This document shows, piece by piece, positions 33,667 to 43,523 of a DNA stretch of 64,000 bases. The number at the start of each line of letters is the position of its first letter. Within the stretch, counting starts at the first letter, position 1. The notes beneath the pieces are model-generated. The model was not told the origin of the DNA and did no database searches. It saw only the letters and a list, made by a program, of their open reading frames with translations. The stretch comes from Actinorhabdospora filicis (GTDB taxonomy: Bacteria; Actinomycetota; Actinomycetes; Mycobacteriales; Micromonosporaceae), in contig NZ_BSTX01000004.1 in assembly GCF_030269765.1 (NCBI RefSeq), forward strand, positions 442,990 to 506,989, written 5' to 3'. A program made the translations under genes and the position numbers.

Positions 33667-34677
33667 GTGGTCAGCTTGACGCAAACGCCCTCCAGCGCGC
33701 CCGTCGACATCGATTTCGACGATCCGGCGCTGACGAACGCCGTCCAGCGCGGTCTCGACGAGGTCGAGGTCCGCCTGCGCGAGGCCGTGGACAGCGCCGA
33801 CCCGTTCATCGCCGAGGCGGCCGCGCACCTGATGCTGGCCGGCGGGAAGCGGTTCCGGCCGATGCTGGTGCTGCTGTCCAGCCACTTCGGCGACGCCGAG
33901 GCCGAGGGCATCATCGACGCCGCCGTCGTCATGGAGCTCACCCACCTCGCCACCCTGTACCACGACGACGTCATGGACGAGGCGCCCGTGCGGCGGGGCG
34001 CGCCCAGCGCGAACTCGCGGTGGGGGAACACCTTCGCGATCCTCATCGGCGACTACCTGTTCGCGCGCGCCTCCGACATCACCGCGTCGCTGGGCACCGA
34101 GGCGGTGCGCAAGCAGGCGGGCACGTTCGCGCGGCTGGTCGCCGGGCAGATCGCCGAGACCGCCGGTCCGCGGGGGGCCGACCCGGTCGAGTTCTACCTG
34201 CACGTCCTCGCCGAGAAGACCGGCAGCCTCATCGCCACCAGCGCCCACTTCGGCGGGTACTTCGCGGGCGCCGGCGAGGACGTCACCGACGCGCTCGCCG
34301 AGTTCGGCGAGGTCATCGGGGTGGCCTTCCAGCTGTCCGACGACCTGCTCGACATCGCCTCCGAGTCGCGCACCTCCGGCAAGACGCCCGGCACCGACCT
34401 GCTCGAAGGCGTCCCGACGCTCCCGGCGCTCTACGCCCTCGCCGACGACGACCCGGCCGACGCGCGGCTTCGCGAACTGGTCTCGGGCCCCGTCGCCGAG
34501 GCGGACCTCCCGGAGGCCCTCACGCTGCTGCGCGCCAGCAAGGCCATGGAGAAGGCGCGCGCGACCCTCGACGCCTACGGCGAGCGCGCGCGGGACATCC
34601 TCACGCGCCTGCCGGACGTCCCGGCGCGGCGGGCGCTGGAGGCCGTCTGCGCGTACATGGTGTCGCGCACCTCCTGA
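33667..34677 (+). CDS. Long-chain (all-E) polyprenyl diphosphate synthase for menaquinone
   Basis: 336 residues. The first Asp-rich motif is DDVMD (Asp100, 101, 104) and the second DDLLD; GGKRFRPMLVLL is the IPP-binding region. A small residue (Ala95) at the fifth position before the first motif is typical of synthases making long chains, so a hepta- to nonaprenyl product for the menaquinone side chain is likely. The neighbourhood (menG, menJ, nuo) agrees. GTG start after AGGGTGAG. Confidence 0.9.
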   Translation: MVSLTQTPSSAPVDIDFDDPALTNAVQRGLDEVEVRLREAVDSADPFIAEAAAHLMLAGGKRFRPMLVLLSSHFGDAEAEGIIDAAVVMELTHLATLYHDDVMDEAPVRRGAPSANSRWGNTFAILIGDYLFARASDITASLGTEAVRKQAGTFARLVAGQIAETAGPRGADPVEFYLHVLAEKTGSLIATSAHFGGYFAGAGEDVTDALAEFGEVIGVAFQLSDDLLDIASESRTSGKTPGTDLLEGVPTLPALYALADDDPADARLRELVSGPVAEADLPEALTLLRASKAMEKARATLDAYGERARDILTRLPDVPARRALEAVCAYMVSRTS

Positions 34678-34709
34678 ACACGTCGCACCCGGCGGTTAGC
34701 CTGCCGGGC

Positions 34710-35222
34710 ATGGACCGTGAGTACCCCGCCGCCCTGGCCGCGCTGGCGCAGGCCGAGATCGACTACGCCGAGGGCGAGGGCATCGACCTCGGCGTGCACG
34801 CGGAGTTCGTCTCCGCCGCCGAGACCACCGACTGGCTGCGCCTGTGGACGGGCGACCCCGGCATCGACGGGGACGCCTTCCGCGTCTTCGGCGAGGACGG
34901 CACCGGCGGCGCCGCCGCGCTGTGGCTGGCCCGCGAGGGCCGCCCGCTCACCGAGCAGCCGGTGGTGTTCCTGGGCTCCGAAGGCGAGATCGGGGTCGTC
35001 GCCGCGAACCTCTCGGACCTGCTGTGGCTCCTCGCCGACGGCGTCGGGCCCTGCGAGGTCGTCGCGACCGCCTACGACGAGCCCGCCGCGCAACCGGCGC
35101 TGGTGGCCATCGCCGAGCGGTACGCGTCCACGCCCCGCCGTGGCGCCGACGAGATCGTCGCGGCGGCCCGCGCGGAGTTCCCGCACTTCAAGCGGGACGT
35201 GGACGCCATGATCCGCTACTAG
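34710..35222 (+). CDS. SUKH/SMI1-KNR4-like protein
   Basis: 170 residues, acidic. The pattern VVFLGSEGEIGVVAANLSDLLWLLADGVGP followed by a C-terminal helical stretch (DEIVAAARAEFPHFKRDVDAMIRY) resembles SUKH-superfamily domains, many of which are immunity or adaptor proteins. No toxin gene is adjacent. Similarity is by pattern only. Confidence 0.5.
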   Translation: MDREYPAALAALAQAEIDYAEGEGIDLGVHAEFVSAAETTDWLRLWTGDPGIDGDAFRVFGEDGTGGAAALWLAREGRPLTEQPVVFLGSEGEIGVVAANLSDLLWLLADGVGPCEVVATAYDEPAAQPALVAIAERYASTPRRGADEIVAAARAEFPHFKRDVDAMIRY

Positions 35223-35229
35223 CCCGCGG

Positions 35230-35493
35230 GCCGAGGGTGGGCCTTGGCGCCCGCTCGCGCCCGGCGCGAAGGACACCCGGGTCGTGGTCGGCGAGACCGC
35301 CGGGCGGCACGCTCGCCGGGGTCCCGTGGGGCATCGACGCCCACGACCGCTCGGCGCACATCGGCCTCGGGCCGCTCCCCGGCACGCGCGGCAAGGGCCA
35401 CGGACCGGCGTGGTCGCCGTCCTGTGCCACTGCGGCTTCACGCGCGATCAGGTGCTCCCGGGGCTCCCGGCCGGGGAGTGGAGGCGGGACTAG
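35230..35493 (+). pseudogene. GNAT acetyltransferase remnant
   Basis: Fragments of a GNAT N-acetyltransferase are spread over shifted frames: DTRVVVGETAG, then GVPWGIDAHDRSAHIGLG with the acetyl-CoA loop RGKGHG, then after another shift GVVAVLCHCGF. The N-terminal third and the C-terminal helix-strand part are missing, and the last frame ends at the TAG overlapping the convergent GMC gene. At least two frameshifts are needed, so it is not expected to give a working enzyme. Confidence 0.65.
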
Positions 35494-37217
35494 GCGTCCC
35501 GCAGCACGTCGGCGCTGGCCTTCTCCGACAGCAGCGCCGTCGCCAGCCACGGGAACAGGCCCGGCGCGCGGATGAACGCCGAGGCGTCCACGACGCGCAC
35601 GTTGGCCGTGCCGCGCACCTTCAGGCGCCCGTCGACGACGGCGCCGGGGTCGTCGGGGGCACCCATGCGGTTGGTGCCGGACGCGTGGTGGCCGCGGGTC
35701 TCGCCCGCCACGTAGGCGGCCAGGTCGGCGTCCGGACCGGGCGTCACCTCGTCGCCGATGGCGGCGGCCTTGGCGATGCGGCGGGCGGCGTCGACGCCCT
35801 CGATGAGCGCGGCGTCGTCGGCGGCGTCGGGCGGGCCGTGGTCGACGACGGGTGTGGCGGCCGGGTCGGCCGAGGCGAGCCGGACCGTGCCGCGCCCGCG
35901 CGGGTAGCCCTTGAGGACGGTCCAGGTGAAGTCGCGGGCCGAGGGCGTCCCGAACACGAAGAGGTCGGCGCGGCCGTCCTCGGCGGCGCGCGAGCCCCGG
36001 CGCAGCCCGAACAGGACGCCGTTGGAGCCGTACACGCTGGACAGGCGCTCGCCGGGCGGGGTCCGGCGCCAGTCGGCCAGGCACGGGTCGCCCTCGTCGC
36101 CGAAGGAGCAGCCGTCCAGCAGCGCGAAGCGCTCGTCGGCGCGGGTGACGACGGTGACGAGCCGGTGGTCCTGGAGGTTGGCGCCGACGCCGGGGAGGTC
36201 CACGCGCGTCTCGATGCCGTGCTCGGTGAGGTGGTCGCGCGGGCCCAGGCCGGAGAGCATGAGCAGCTGCGGCGCGTTGAACGCGCCCGCGGCGACGATG
36301 ACCTCCTTGGCGACGCGGACGCTGCGGCTCTCCCCGGCCGCGCCGCCGCCGGCGAAGCCGTTGTAAGGGGAGTCGGCGAAGCCGCCGTAGAGGTGGCGTC
36401 CGGCGCGGTAGTCGACGGCGACCGCGCGCCACCCGCCGGCGTCCTCTTCGAGGACGATCCGCTCGGCGAGGGCGTCGGTGAGCACGGTGAGGTTCGCCTG
36501 GCGGCGGTCGGCGTCCAGGAGCCGCTCGCGTGGGCCGTAGCGGCGTCCGTCGCGGGTGGCCTGCGGTGGCTGGAAGAAGCCGCGCGCGGCGGGGTCCTCG
36601 TTGCAGTCGCGGGACAGGTGGACCGGCTCGCTCGACAGCGACAGCTGCACCAGTCCCCGGTCGGTGTGCGCGCCGGCCTCGGCGAGGACGGCGGCGGCCA
36701 CCCGCAGCAGCCGCGGGTCGCGCAGGGCGGGACGGGCGTCGGCGAGCTCGGTGGGCTGCCAGGTGGCGTGGACCCGCCGCCACACCTCCCACATCTCGCC
36801 CCACCCGGCGTCGCCGGTGAGCTGCTGGAGCTCGTCCCAGTCGGCGGGGTCGGGGTAGACGGTGATCATGCCGTGCTGGGCGGTGCAGCCGCCGAGGGTG
36901 GCCGCGCGCGGGTTCGCGCCGGGGTAGGTGAGGGTGATGGCGGGGTCCGTCGCGGCTCGCGGGTGGAGGGCGGGGACGTCGTAGAAGGCCGGGTCGCCGT
37001 GCGCGGGCCCGGCTTCCAGGACCAGGACGCGGTAGCCGGCCTCGGCGAGGTTCGCGGCGATGGGGGCGCCGCCCGGGCCGGAGCCGATGACGAGGTAGTC
37101 GGTCTCGTCGATCTCCGGCGCGCTGATGAGCGCCGCTCGCGCCCCCGGCGTCGGCAGCCCGGTCGCGGCGGCGACCAGGGCGGCGCCGGTGAGTGCGTTT
37201 CGCCTGGTTAGACCCAT
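35490..37217 (-). CDS. Tat-exported GMC-family oxidoreductase
   Basis: 575 residues. A twin-arginine-type signal peptide (LTRRNALTGAALVAAATG, cleavage near ARA) is followed by the FAD dinucleotide fold GSGPGGAPIAANLAEAG at about 46. GMC signatures are GANPRAATLGGCTAQHGMI, the EVIVAAGAFNAPQLLMLSGLGP block and the C-terminal active-site pair HHASGTNRMG / VRVVDASAFIRAPG. It should oxidise an alcohol or sugar outside the cell or at the membrane; the substrate is unknown. The ATG at 37217 follows GGGGGG. Confidence 0.88.
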   Translation of the reverse strand: MGLTRRNALTGAALVAAATGLPTPGARAALISAPEIDETDYLVIGSGPGGAPIAANLAEAGYRVLVLEAGPAHGDPAFYDVPALHPRAATDPAITLTYPGANPRAATLGGCTAQHGMITVYPDPADWDELQQLTGDAGWGEMWEVWRRVHATWQPTELADARPALRDPRLLRVAAAVLAEAGAHTDRGLVQLSLSSEPVHLSRDCNEDPAARGFFQPPQATRDGRRYGPRERLLDADRRQANLTVLTDALAERIVLEEDAGGWRAVAVDYRAGRHLYGGFADSPYNGFAGGGAAGESRSVRVAKEVIVAAGAFNAPQLLMLSGLGPRDHLTEHGIETRVDLPGVGANLQDHRLVTVVTRADERFALLDGCSFGDEGDPCLADWRRTPPGERLSSVYGSNGVLFGLRRGSRAAEDGRADLFVFGTPSARDFTWTVLKGYPRGRGTVRLASADPAATPVVDHGPPDAADDAALIEGVDAARRIAKAAAIGDEVTPGPDADLAAYVAGETRGHHASGTNRMGAPDDPGAVVDGRLKVRGTANVRVVDASAFIRAPGLFPWLATALLSEKASADVLRDA

Positions 37218-37575
37218 GTTCCCCCCTAGATCATGACGATCATATGGGCGCGAAGGTCGCCCGTCCGGGTGATCGCGGTTGCCGGGCACGAGGGCGTGGG
37301 CGACGGTTGACACGGCCCGCCGGGGAAGCCCAGCCCAAGCGGGCGCCGCGTCCAGCGGGAAGTTCATAGCGGAGAGCAGCGCGAGCCCACCGGCGGTGCG
37401 CGGGACGCCACCAGCGTCCCGCAGTCCCCACCTCGTCTAGCCGGTGACCGACCGCTTCGCGCGCACCAGACCCGTGCCGCGGCCATTGTGAGGGTGGCCG
37501 TGGCGGTGGTGACACGTGCGCGTGTCGGTTGGGACGGGCTCGGGGTGCTCTTCGCGGGCCCGCGAAAGATGTGGA

Positions 37576-37613
37576 CGACGAGCAGGACCGGGGTGGGCCG
37601 GGCCTGCTCGTCG
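37576..37613. terminator. Hairpin with flanking A/T tracts, orphan position
   Basis: CGACGAGCAGG, 16-base loop, CCTGCTCGTCG, flanked by GCGAAAGATG and CATTTTCGC that can also pair. It resembles a bidirectional terminator, but no gene ends next to it. Confidence 0.4.
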
Positions 37614-37706
37614 CATTTTCGCGCCCCGCGTGTCAGACCACGGTCGTACGGGTTCCCCCTGTCGGGTCCGCCCTCGCTCCGAGCCGTAGTTCCGGCCGTG
37701 CGCCGA

Positions 37707-37726
37707 CGATTTCGCCGCCGAAATCG
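37707..37726. promoter_or_regulatory. Inverted repeat before ABC ATPase
   Basis: CGATTTCG, CCGC, CGAAATCG: perfect 8-bp arms, 14 bp before the ATG. It may be an operator or an RNA hairpin close to the GAAGG ribosome site. Confidence 0.45.
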
Positions 37727-37740
37727 CCGAAGGTTATCGC

Positions 37741-38655
37741 ATGATCGAGGTACGCGAACTCACCAAGCGGTACGGCCCGAAGACGGCCGTCGACGGCTTG
37801 TCGTTCACCGTCGAGCCCGGGCGCGTGACCGGGTTCCTCGGGGCGAACGGGGCCGGTAAGTCCACGACGATGCGGGCGATTCTGGGCCTGGACCGGCCGA
37901 CGTCGGGGGAGACCCTGGTCAACGGGCGCCCTTATACGTCCATCAAGGATCCGATGTTCGAGGTCGGCGCGCTGCTGGACGCCGGTGCGGTGCACGGCGG
38001 GCGCTCGGCGTTCAACCACCTGCGGTGCCTGGCCGTGTCCAACGGGATCGGCGGGAAGCGGGTCACCGAGGTGCTGGAGCGGGTGGGGCTGGCCGGGGTC
38101 GCGCGCAAGCGGGTCGGCGGGTTCTCGCTGGGGATGCGGCAGCGGCTGGGGATCGCCGCGGCGCTGCTGGGGGACCCGGGGGTCCTCATGTTCGACGAGC
38201 CGGTGAACGGGCTGGACCCGGAGGGGATCCGCTGGATCCGGGAGTTCATGCGGGCGCTGGCCGCCGAGGGCCGCACGGTCCTGGTGTCCAGTCACCTGAT
38301 GAGCGAGATGGCGCTGACCGCCGACCACATCGTGATCATCGGGCGCGGGAAGCTCATCACCGAGACGTCGATGGCCGATCTCGCGCAGCGGCACAAGCGG
38401 GACGTGCTGGTGCGCACCCCGCAGGTCGCCGAGCTGAAGTCGGCGCTGGCCGAGGTCGGCGCGACGGTCTCGGTCACCGAGGACGCGGCCCTGTCGGTGA
38501 CGGGGCTGGAGGCCGCGAAGATCGGTGAGCTGGCCTTCGCGCGGGGCGTGGTCCTGCACGAGATGACGCCGCGGACGGCCTCGCTGGAAGAGGCCTACAT
38601 GGAACTGACCGAGGACAGCGTGGAGTACCGCGCGAAGGAATGGAGCGCGGCATGA
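37741..38655 (+). CDS. ABC exporter ATPase (system 1)
   Basis: 304 residues. Walker A is GANGAGKSTTM, the Q-loop/LG region LGLDRPTSG, the signature is FSLGMRQRLGIAAALLG and Walker B VLMFDEPVNGLDP with the switch His in VLVSSHLMSEM. It ends in a ~85-residue accessory region typical of drug/antibiotic (CcmA-like) ATPases. Its partner permease overlaps by four bases (ATGA). A paralogue is encoded 3.7 kb downstream, beyond a two-component system. Confidence 0.92.
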   Translation: MIEVRELTKRYGPKTAVDGLSFTVEPGRVTGFLGANGAGKSTTMRAILGLDRPTSGETLVNGRPYTSIKDPMFEVGALLDAGAVHGGRSAFNHLRCLAVSNGIGGKRVTEVLERVGLAGVARKRVGGFSLGMRQRLGIAAALLGDPGVLMFDEPVNGLDPEGIRWIREFMRALAAEGRTVLVSSHLMSEMALTADHIVIIGRGKLITETSMADLAQRHKRDVLVRTPQVAELKSALAEVGATVSVTEDAALSVTGLEAAKIGELAFARGVVLHEMTPRTASLEEAYMELTEDSVEYRAKEWSAA

Positions 38656-39458
38656 GCGCGATGACGGTGGCCGTCCCCAGGGGGCGGCGCGGCGGGCTGG
38701 GCGGGACGGTCGCCTCGGAGTGGCTGAAGCTGCGCTCGGTGCGTTCGACGTGGGCGTTCGCGGCGGCGCTGGTGGGCGCGCTCGCCCTCGGCGGGATCGC
38801 GGCGTTCTTCATGGTCGCCGACTACGACTCCAAGAGCGCCGCCGAGCAGGCGGCGTTCGAGTCGGCCGACCCGTCGGCGCTGATCGTGCCTATCGCGCAG
38901 TTCTGCCTGGCGGCGCTGGGCGCGATCGCGGTGACGGGGGAGTACGCCACGGGCATGATCCGCACGAGCCTCACCGCGGTCCCCGGACGGGGGCGGATCT
39001 TCGGCGCGAAGGTCGCCGTCGTGGGCCTGACGGCGGCGGTGCTGGGCGTGGCCATGTCCTTCGCGGGCTACCTCCTCGGGATCATGGCGGCGGGGGACCG
39101 CACGGGTGCCATCGCGGTACCGGACTTCGCCGAGGCCGGGCCGCGCATCTGGGCCAACGCGCTGTCGATCTTCGTGATGGGGCTGCTCGGGCTGGGCCTG
39201 GGCACGGTCCTGCGGTCCACGGCGGGGGCGCTGGTCACGATCAGCGCGCTGATGTTCGTCGCGCCGATCGCCGCGCAGTTCCTGCCGGCCTCGATCGGGC
39301 CGAAGGTGATGTCCTCGCTCACGATGCAGCTGCCCGCGCAGATCGCGGGAGAACCGGGGTCCTTCTACGGCCAGGGGGCGGCCGTGCTCGTCCTGGCGCT
39401 GTACGCGATCGTCCCGCTCATCGCCGGTGGGCTGCTGCTCAAGCGGCGCGACGCCTGA
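38652..39458 (+). CDS. ABC exporter permease (system 1)
   Basis: 268 residues with six TM helices and the ABC-2 type pattern: VASEWLKLRSVRSTWAF in helix 1, GEYATGMIRTSLTAVPGRGRIFGAK in the cytoplasmic elbow, and a last helix ending LLLKRRDA. It probably forms a homodimeric channel with the preceding ATPase. The start at 38652 overlaps the ATPase stop. Confidence 0.88.
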   Translation: MSAMTVAVPRGRRGGLGGTVASEWLKLRSVRSTWAFAAALVGALALGGIAAFFMVADYDSKSAAEQAAFESADPSALIVPIAQFCLAALGAIAVTGEYATGMIRTSLTAVPGRGRIFGAKVAVVGLTAAVLGVAMSFAGYLLGIMAAGDRTGAIAVPDFAEAGPRIWANALSIFVMGLLGLGLGTVLRSTAGALVTISALMFVAPIAAQFLPASIGPKVMSSLTMQLPAQIAGEPGSFYGQGAAVLVLALYAIVPLIAGGLLLKRRDA

Positions 39459-39474
39459 ACCGGGCCCGGCCTGG

Positions 39475-40124
<650 letters not shown>

Positions 40125-40128
<4 letters not shown>

Positions 40129-41246
40129 GCGGGGCTCCTCTCGAAGGGCAGGCGGGCCCGCACCCGGAAACCGCCGCCCGGCAGGGGACCGGCGTCGAAG
40201 GTACCGCCGTGCGCGGCGGCCCGCTCACGCATCCCGATGAGCCCGTGCCCACCGGCGGGCGGCGGCGGGACGCGGCGGCCGGGCCCGGCGTCGGTGACCT
40301 CCACCTGGAGGGACTCGCCGTCCCCGGTCACCCGCACCAGGCAGGACGTGGGGGCGGCGTGCTTGACGGCGTTGGTCACCGCCTCCTGGGCGATCCGGTA
40401 GGCGGCCGTGGCCACACCGGCGGGCGGTTCGCCGGGGACGCGCACGTCCAGCGTCACCCGCACCCCCGCCGGTCCGGCGCGGCCGGGGAGCCCGGCCAGC
40501 TCGGCCAGGCCCGGCGCGGGTGTGAGGGGGTCTTCGTCGCCGGAGCGCAGGACCCCGAGCATGCTGCGCAGCTCGGTGAGGGCCGCGCGGCTCTCGGCGG
40601 CGATGGCCTTCAGGGCCTCCCGTGCCTCCTCGGGGCGCGCGTCGAGGACGTGCGCGGCCACGCCCGCCTTCACCGCGATGACGCCCATGCCGTGGGCGAC
40701 GACGTCGTGCAGCTCCCGGGCGATGCGCAGGCGCTCCTCGGTGACGGCCTGCGCCGCCGAGCGCGCCACCCACATGCGGCGCTCGCGGACCGCGCGGCCC
40801 ACCGTCCAGGCCGCGCCGGTGACGGCCGCGCCCACGACGACCAGGCCGATGTCGGGTCCGCCGCCGCCCGCCATCGTCCCGCACACGAGGGTCAGCGCGG
40901 AGACCACGGCGATGGCCAGGGTCGGCTCGCGGCGGTGCCGGGGCTGCTGGAGGGCGACGGTGTAGGCGGCCAATGCGGCGGCCAGGAACGGCTCGCGCAG
41001 CAGCCCCGCGACGGCGGCGGCGATGGACGCGGCGGCCACCACCGCCAGGACCGTGCGCGGGTACCGGCGGCGCAGCGCCACCGGCAGCGCGATGCCGGCC
41101 GCCAGCGCGATCCGCAGCGGCTGCGCGGCCGTCCCGGCGGTCATCGGGAACGTGGCCAGGGCCAGGAAGTACCCGACGGCGAGGGCGCCGTCGATCGCCA
41201 GTAGCGCGCCGGGGGCCAGGCGCCGGAAGATCGGCCGTTCGTCCAT
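40125..41246 (-). CDS. NarL-partner histidine kinase
   Basis: 373 residues. Four to five TM helices in the first ~170 residues form the sensor. The HisKA_3 dimerisation box is RIARELHDVVAHGMGVIAV with the phospho-acceptor His. The ATPase domain has AYRIAQEAVTNAVKHA and GHGLIGMRERAAAHGG. There is no large extracellular domain, so the signal is probably sensed in the membrane. It is co-transcribed with the response regulator. Confidence 0.92.
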
Positions 41247-41404
41247 ACCGGCGACGGTAGCCAAGATCGCCCGCGGCGGCCTCGGGCGGCGGGACGTCAT
41301 ACCCGGGTCTAGTGCCGGGGCCGGTACTGCGACCCCGGGCGGGCGCGAGAGTCCCGTCCGCCGCCCGATGCCCCGGAGGGGCCCCTCCGGCGAGGCTGGG
41401 CGGC

Positions 41405-42124
41405 ATGATCGAGACACGCTCGCTGACCAAAAGGTACGGCCGGGTGACGGCGGTGGACGAGCTGTCGTTCACCGTCGCGCCCGGCCACGTGACGGGATTC
41501 CTCGGCCCCAACGGCGCCGGGAAGTCCACCACCATGCGGATGATCCTGGGCCTGGACCGCCCCGACGGCGGCGAGGCCCTCGTCGACGGCCGCCGCTACA
41601 CCGCCATCAGGCGCCCGGCGCACGTCCTCGGCGCGCTCCTGGACGCCACCGCGCTCCAGCCCGGCCGCTCCGGCCGCGCCCACCTGCGGGCCGTGGCCGC
41701 CGCCAACGGCATCGGCGCGGCCCGCGTCGCCGAGGTCCTCGACCGCGTCGGCCTCACCGGCGCCGCCCGCCGCCCGGCCTCGGCCTACTCCCTGGGCATG
41801 AAACAGCGCCTCGGCATCGCCCAGGCCCTCCTGGGCGACCCCGGCGTCCTCATGTTCGACGAACCGGTCAACGGCCTCGACCCCGAAGGCGTGCGCTGGA
41901 TCCGCGGCCTCCTGCGCGACCTGGCCGCCGAGGGCCGCACCGTCCTGGTGTCCAGCCACCTCATGACCGAGATGGCCCTGACCGCCGAGCGGCTCCTGGT
42001 CATCGGGCGCGGGAAGCTCATCGCCGACACCACCGTCGCCGCGCTCACCGCCGGGGGCGAATCCCTTGAGGACGCCTACTTCCGGCTCACCGAGACGTCC
42101 GTCGAATACGGGGGCACCCGATGA
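41405..42124 (+). CDS. ABC exporter ATPase (system 2), short form
   Basis: 239 residues. Walker A is GPNGAGKSTTM, signature YSLGMKQRLGIAQALLG, Walker B VLMFDEPVNGLDP and switch VLVSSHLMTEM. It is clearly paralogous to the ATPase of system 1, but lacks about 60 residues of the C-terminal accessory region, joining DTTVAALTAGG straight to ESLEDAYFRLTE. Divergent from the histidine kinase with a 158-bp gap. It overlaps its permease by ATGA. Confidence 0.92.
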   Translation: MIETRSLTKRYGRVTAVDELSFTVAPGHVTGFLGPNGAGKSTTMRMILGLDRPDGGEALVDGRRYTAIRRPAHVLGALLDATALQPGRSGRAHLRAVAAANGIGAARVAEVLDRVGLTGAARRPASAYSLGMKQRLGIAQALLGDPGVLMFDEPVNGLDPEGVRWIRGLLRDLAAEGRTVLVSSHLMTEMALTAERLLVIGRGKLIADTTVAALTAGGESLEDAYFRLTETSVEYGGTR

Positions 42125-42897
42125 ACGCCGTCCACGCCGAATGGATCAAGTTCCGCACCACCCGCGCCACCTGGATCGGCCTCGCCGCCATCGCCGCCAC
42201 CGTCGCCGGGACCGGCGCGCTCGCCCTCTACGTGGCGTCCATGTACGACGGCGCCGACGCCACCCGCCGCGCCACGATCGCGGTGGCGCCGCTGGAGGAG
42301 ATGGCGCTGTTCGTCGCGCAGCTCGTCTTCGCGGTCCTGGGCGCCCTGTCGCTGACCGCCGAATACCGCTCCGGGCTCGTGCGCACCACCTTCACCGCCG
42401 TCCCCCGCCGGTGGGCGGTCCTCGCCGCCAAGGCCGCCGTCCTCACCGCGGCCGGGCTCCTCACCGGCGTGGCCGCCATGGCCGCCGCGCGCGGCCTCAC
42501 CGGCGCGATCATCGGCGACCGGCCCATCCCCGAGTACGACGAACCCGTCCGGCTCGCCGACCTGCTCGTCGGCGGGCCCTCGGTGGCCATGTTCGCCCTC
42601 ATCGGCCTCGGGCTGGGCGCCCTCACCCGCTCGGCGGTGGCGACCATCGGGACCGTCTTCGCCCTCTGGTACATCGTGCCCATCGTCGCCATGAACCTCC
42701 CCGCGCCCTGGGACGACCGGATCAGCTCCATCGTGCTCACCCGCCTGCACACCGAACTCGCCGGCGTCGACCCCGCCGTCAAATACGGCGACCACATGCC
42801 CTCGGCGCTGCTGTCGCCGTGGGCGGCCGCCGCTGTGATGACCGGCTACGTCCTCCTCGTCAACCTGCCCGGCTACCTGCGGGCCCGCCGGGACTGA
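42121..42897 (+). CDS. ABC exporter permease (system 2)
   Basis: 258 residues with six TM helices. It has the same ABC-2 pattern as the permease of system 1: HAEWIKFRTTRATWIGLA and EYRSGLVRTTFTAVPRRWAVLAAKA. It is a membrane channel for the short ATPase. Its stop lies one base from the convergent sigma-factor gene. Confidence 0.88.
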   Translation: MNAVHAEWIKFRTTRATWIGLAAIAATVAGTGALALYVASMYDGADATRRATIAVAPLEEMALFVAQLVFAVLGALSLTAEYRSGLVRTTFTAVPRRWAVLAAKAAVLTAAGLLTGVAAMAAARGLTGAIIGDRPIPEYDEPVRLADLLVGGPSVAMFALIGLGLGALTRSAVATIGTVFALWYIVPIVAMNLPAPWDDRISSIVLTRLHTELAGVDPAVKYGDHMPSALLSPWAAAAVMTGYVLLVNLPGYLRARRD

Positions 42898-42898
42898 C

Positions 42899-43327
42899 CT
42901 ACGCGGCCTCACCGCGCACCCGCCGCCGCGCGCGGCCCGCCAGCTCGCGGGCGTCGGCGGGCGAACCGCCCAGGGCCTCGGCGATGTCCTCGAAGGGCAG
43001 GCCGAAGACCTCGAAGAGCACGAACGCCAGGCGCTCGCCCGGGTCCATGGTGGCCAGCACGGTCAGCAGCGCCAGCGTCGTGCCGTCGGGGCCGGGACCG
43101 TCGGGGTCCGGGCGCAGCAGGCCGCGCCGCTCGCGCAGCATGTCGATGGCCACGCGGGCCACGACGGCGCTCAGCCACGCGTCCACGTCGCGTTCGGGAC
43201 CGCCGAGGGCGTCGCGGACGCGGTGCAGCGCCTCCTCGGCCTCGGAGTGGGAGCCGAGCATGGTCCGCGCGATCTCGCGGAGGCGTCCGGTGGTCTCGTC
43301 GAAACGCCGGATGAGGGGGTCGTCCAT
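42899..43327 (-). CDS. Short ECF-type sigma factor
   Basis: 142 residues. Region 2 is abbreviated (HSEAEEALHRVRDALGG, DVDAWLSAVVARVAIDMLRERRGL), while region 4 is clear: MDPGERLAFVLFEVFGLPFEDIAEALGGSPADARELAGRARRRVRG. It resembles SigJ/ECF41-type factors but has no C-terminal SnoaL-like domain and is shorter than the usual ~170-290 residues. No anti-sigma gene is adjacent. It could be a reduced but active sigma factor or a decaying one. Confidence 0.75.
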   Translation of the reverse strand: MDDPLIRRFDETTGRLREIARTMLGSHSEAEEALHRVRDALGGPERDVDAWLSAVVARVAIDMLRERRGLLRPDPDGPGPDGTTLALLTVLATMDPGERLAFVLFEVFGLPFEDIAEALGGSPADARELAGRARRRVRGEAA

Positions 43328-43431
43328 GGCTAGATCCTTTCGCTCATCCAGTTGACGCCCACGGCGGGCCGGTTGTGACGCGTGCGCTCACCTGGGCGGC
43401 TTGCCCGAACCAGGGACAGGCATCCCTTCTC

Positions 43432-43449
43432 GTTAACCTCCCGGCAACC
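43432..43449 (+). promoter_or_regulatory. Possible PHO box upstream of phoX
   Basis: GTTAACC and GGCAACC at 11-bp spacing, matching 6/7 and 4/7 bases of the known actinobacterial PhoP direct repeat GTTCACC. It lies 75 bp before the PhoX GTG. The gene family makes phosphate control likely, but the match is weak. Confidence 0.35.
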
Positions 43450-43523
43450 AAAGGCCCCCCGGGTCTTCCGCACCGGGCCTTAACGTCGCGCTCATCAAGA
43501 CCCTTCCTGCGAGGAGCACGAAC

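Larger units (their letters stand above)
37218..37740. other. 520-bp intergenic stretch, divergent promoters, hairpins
   Basis: Lies between the GMC gene (-) and the ABC ATPase gene (+). It contains a long imperfect hairpin at 37576-37613 and a short inverted repeat next to the ATPase start. I see no coding region. Confidence 0.6.

Noticed and set aside
35244..37211. 655-residue plus-strand frame opposite the GMC oxidoreductase
   Set aside because: Shadow of the minus-strand gene, which has Tat signal, FAD and GMC motifs.
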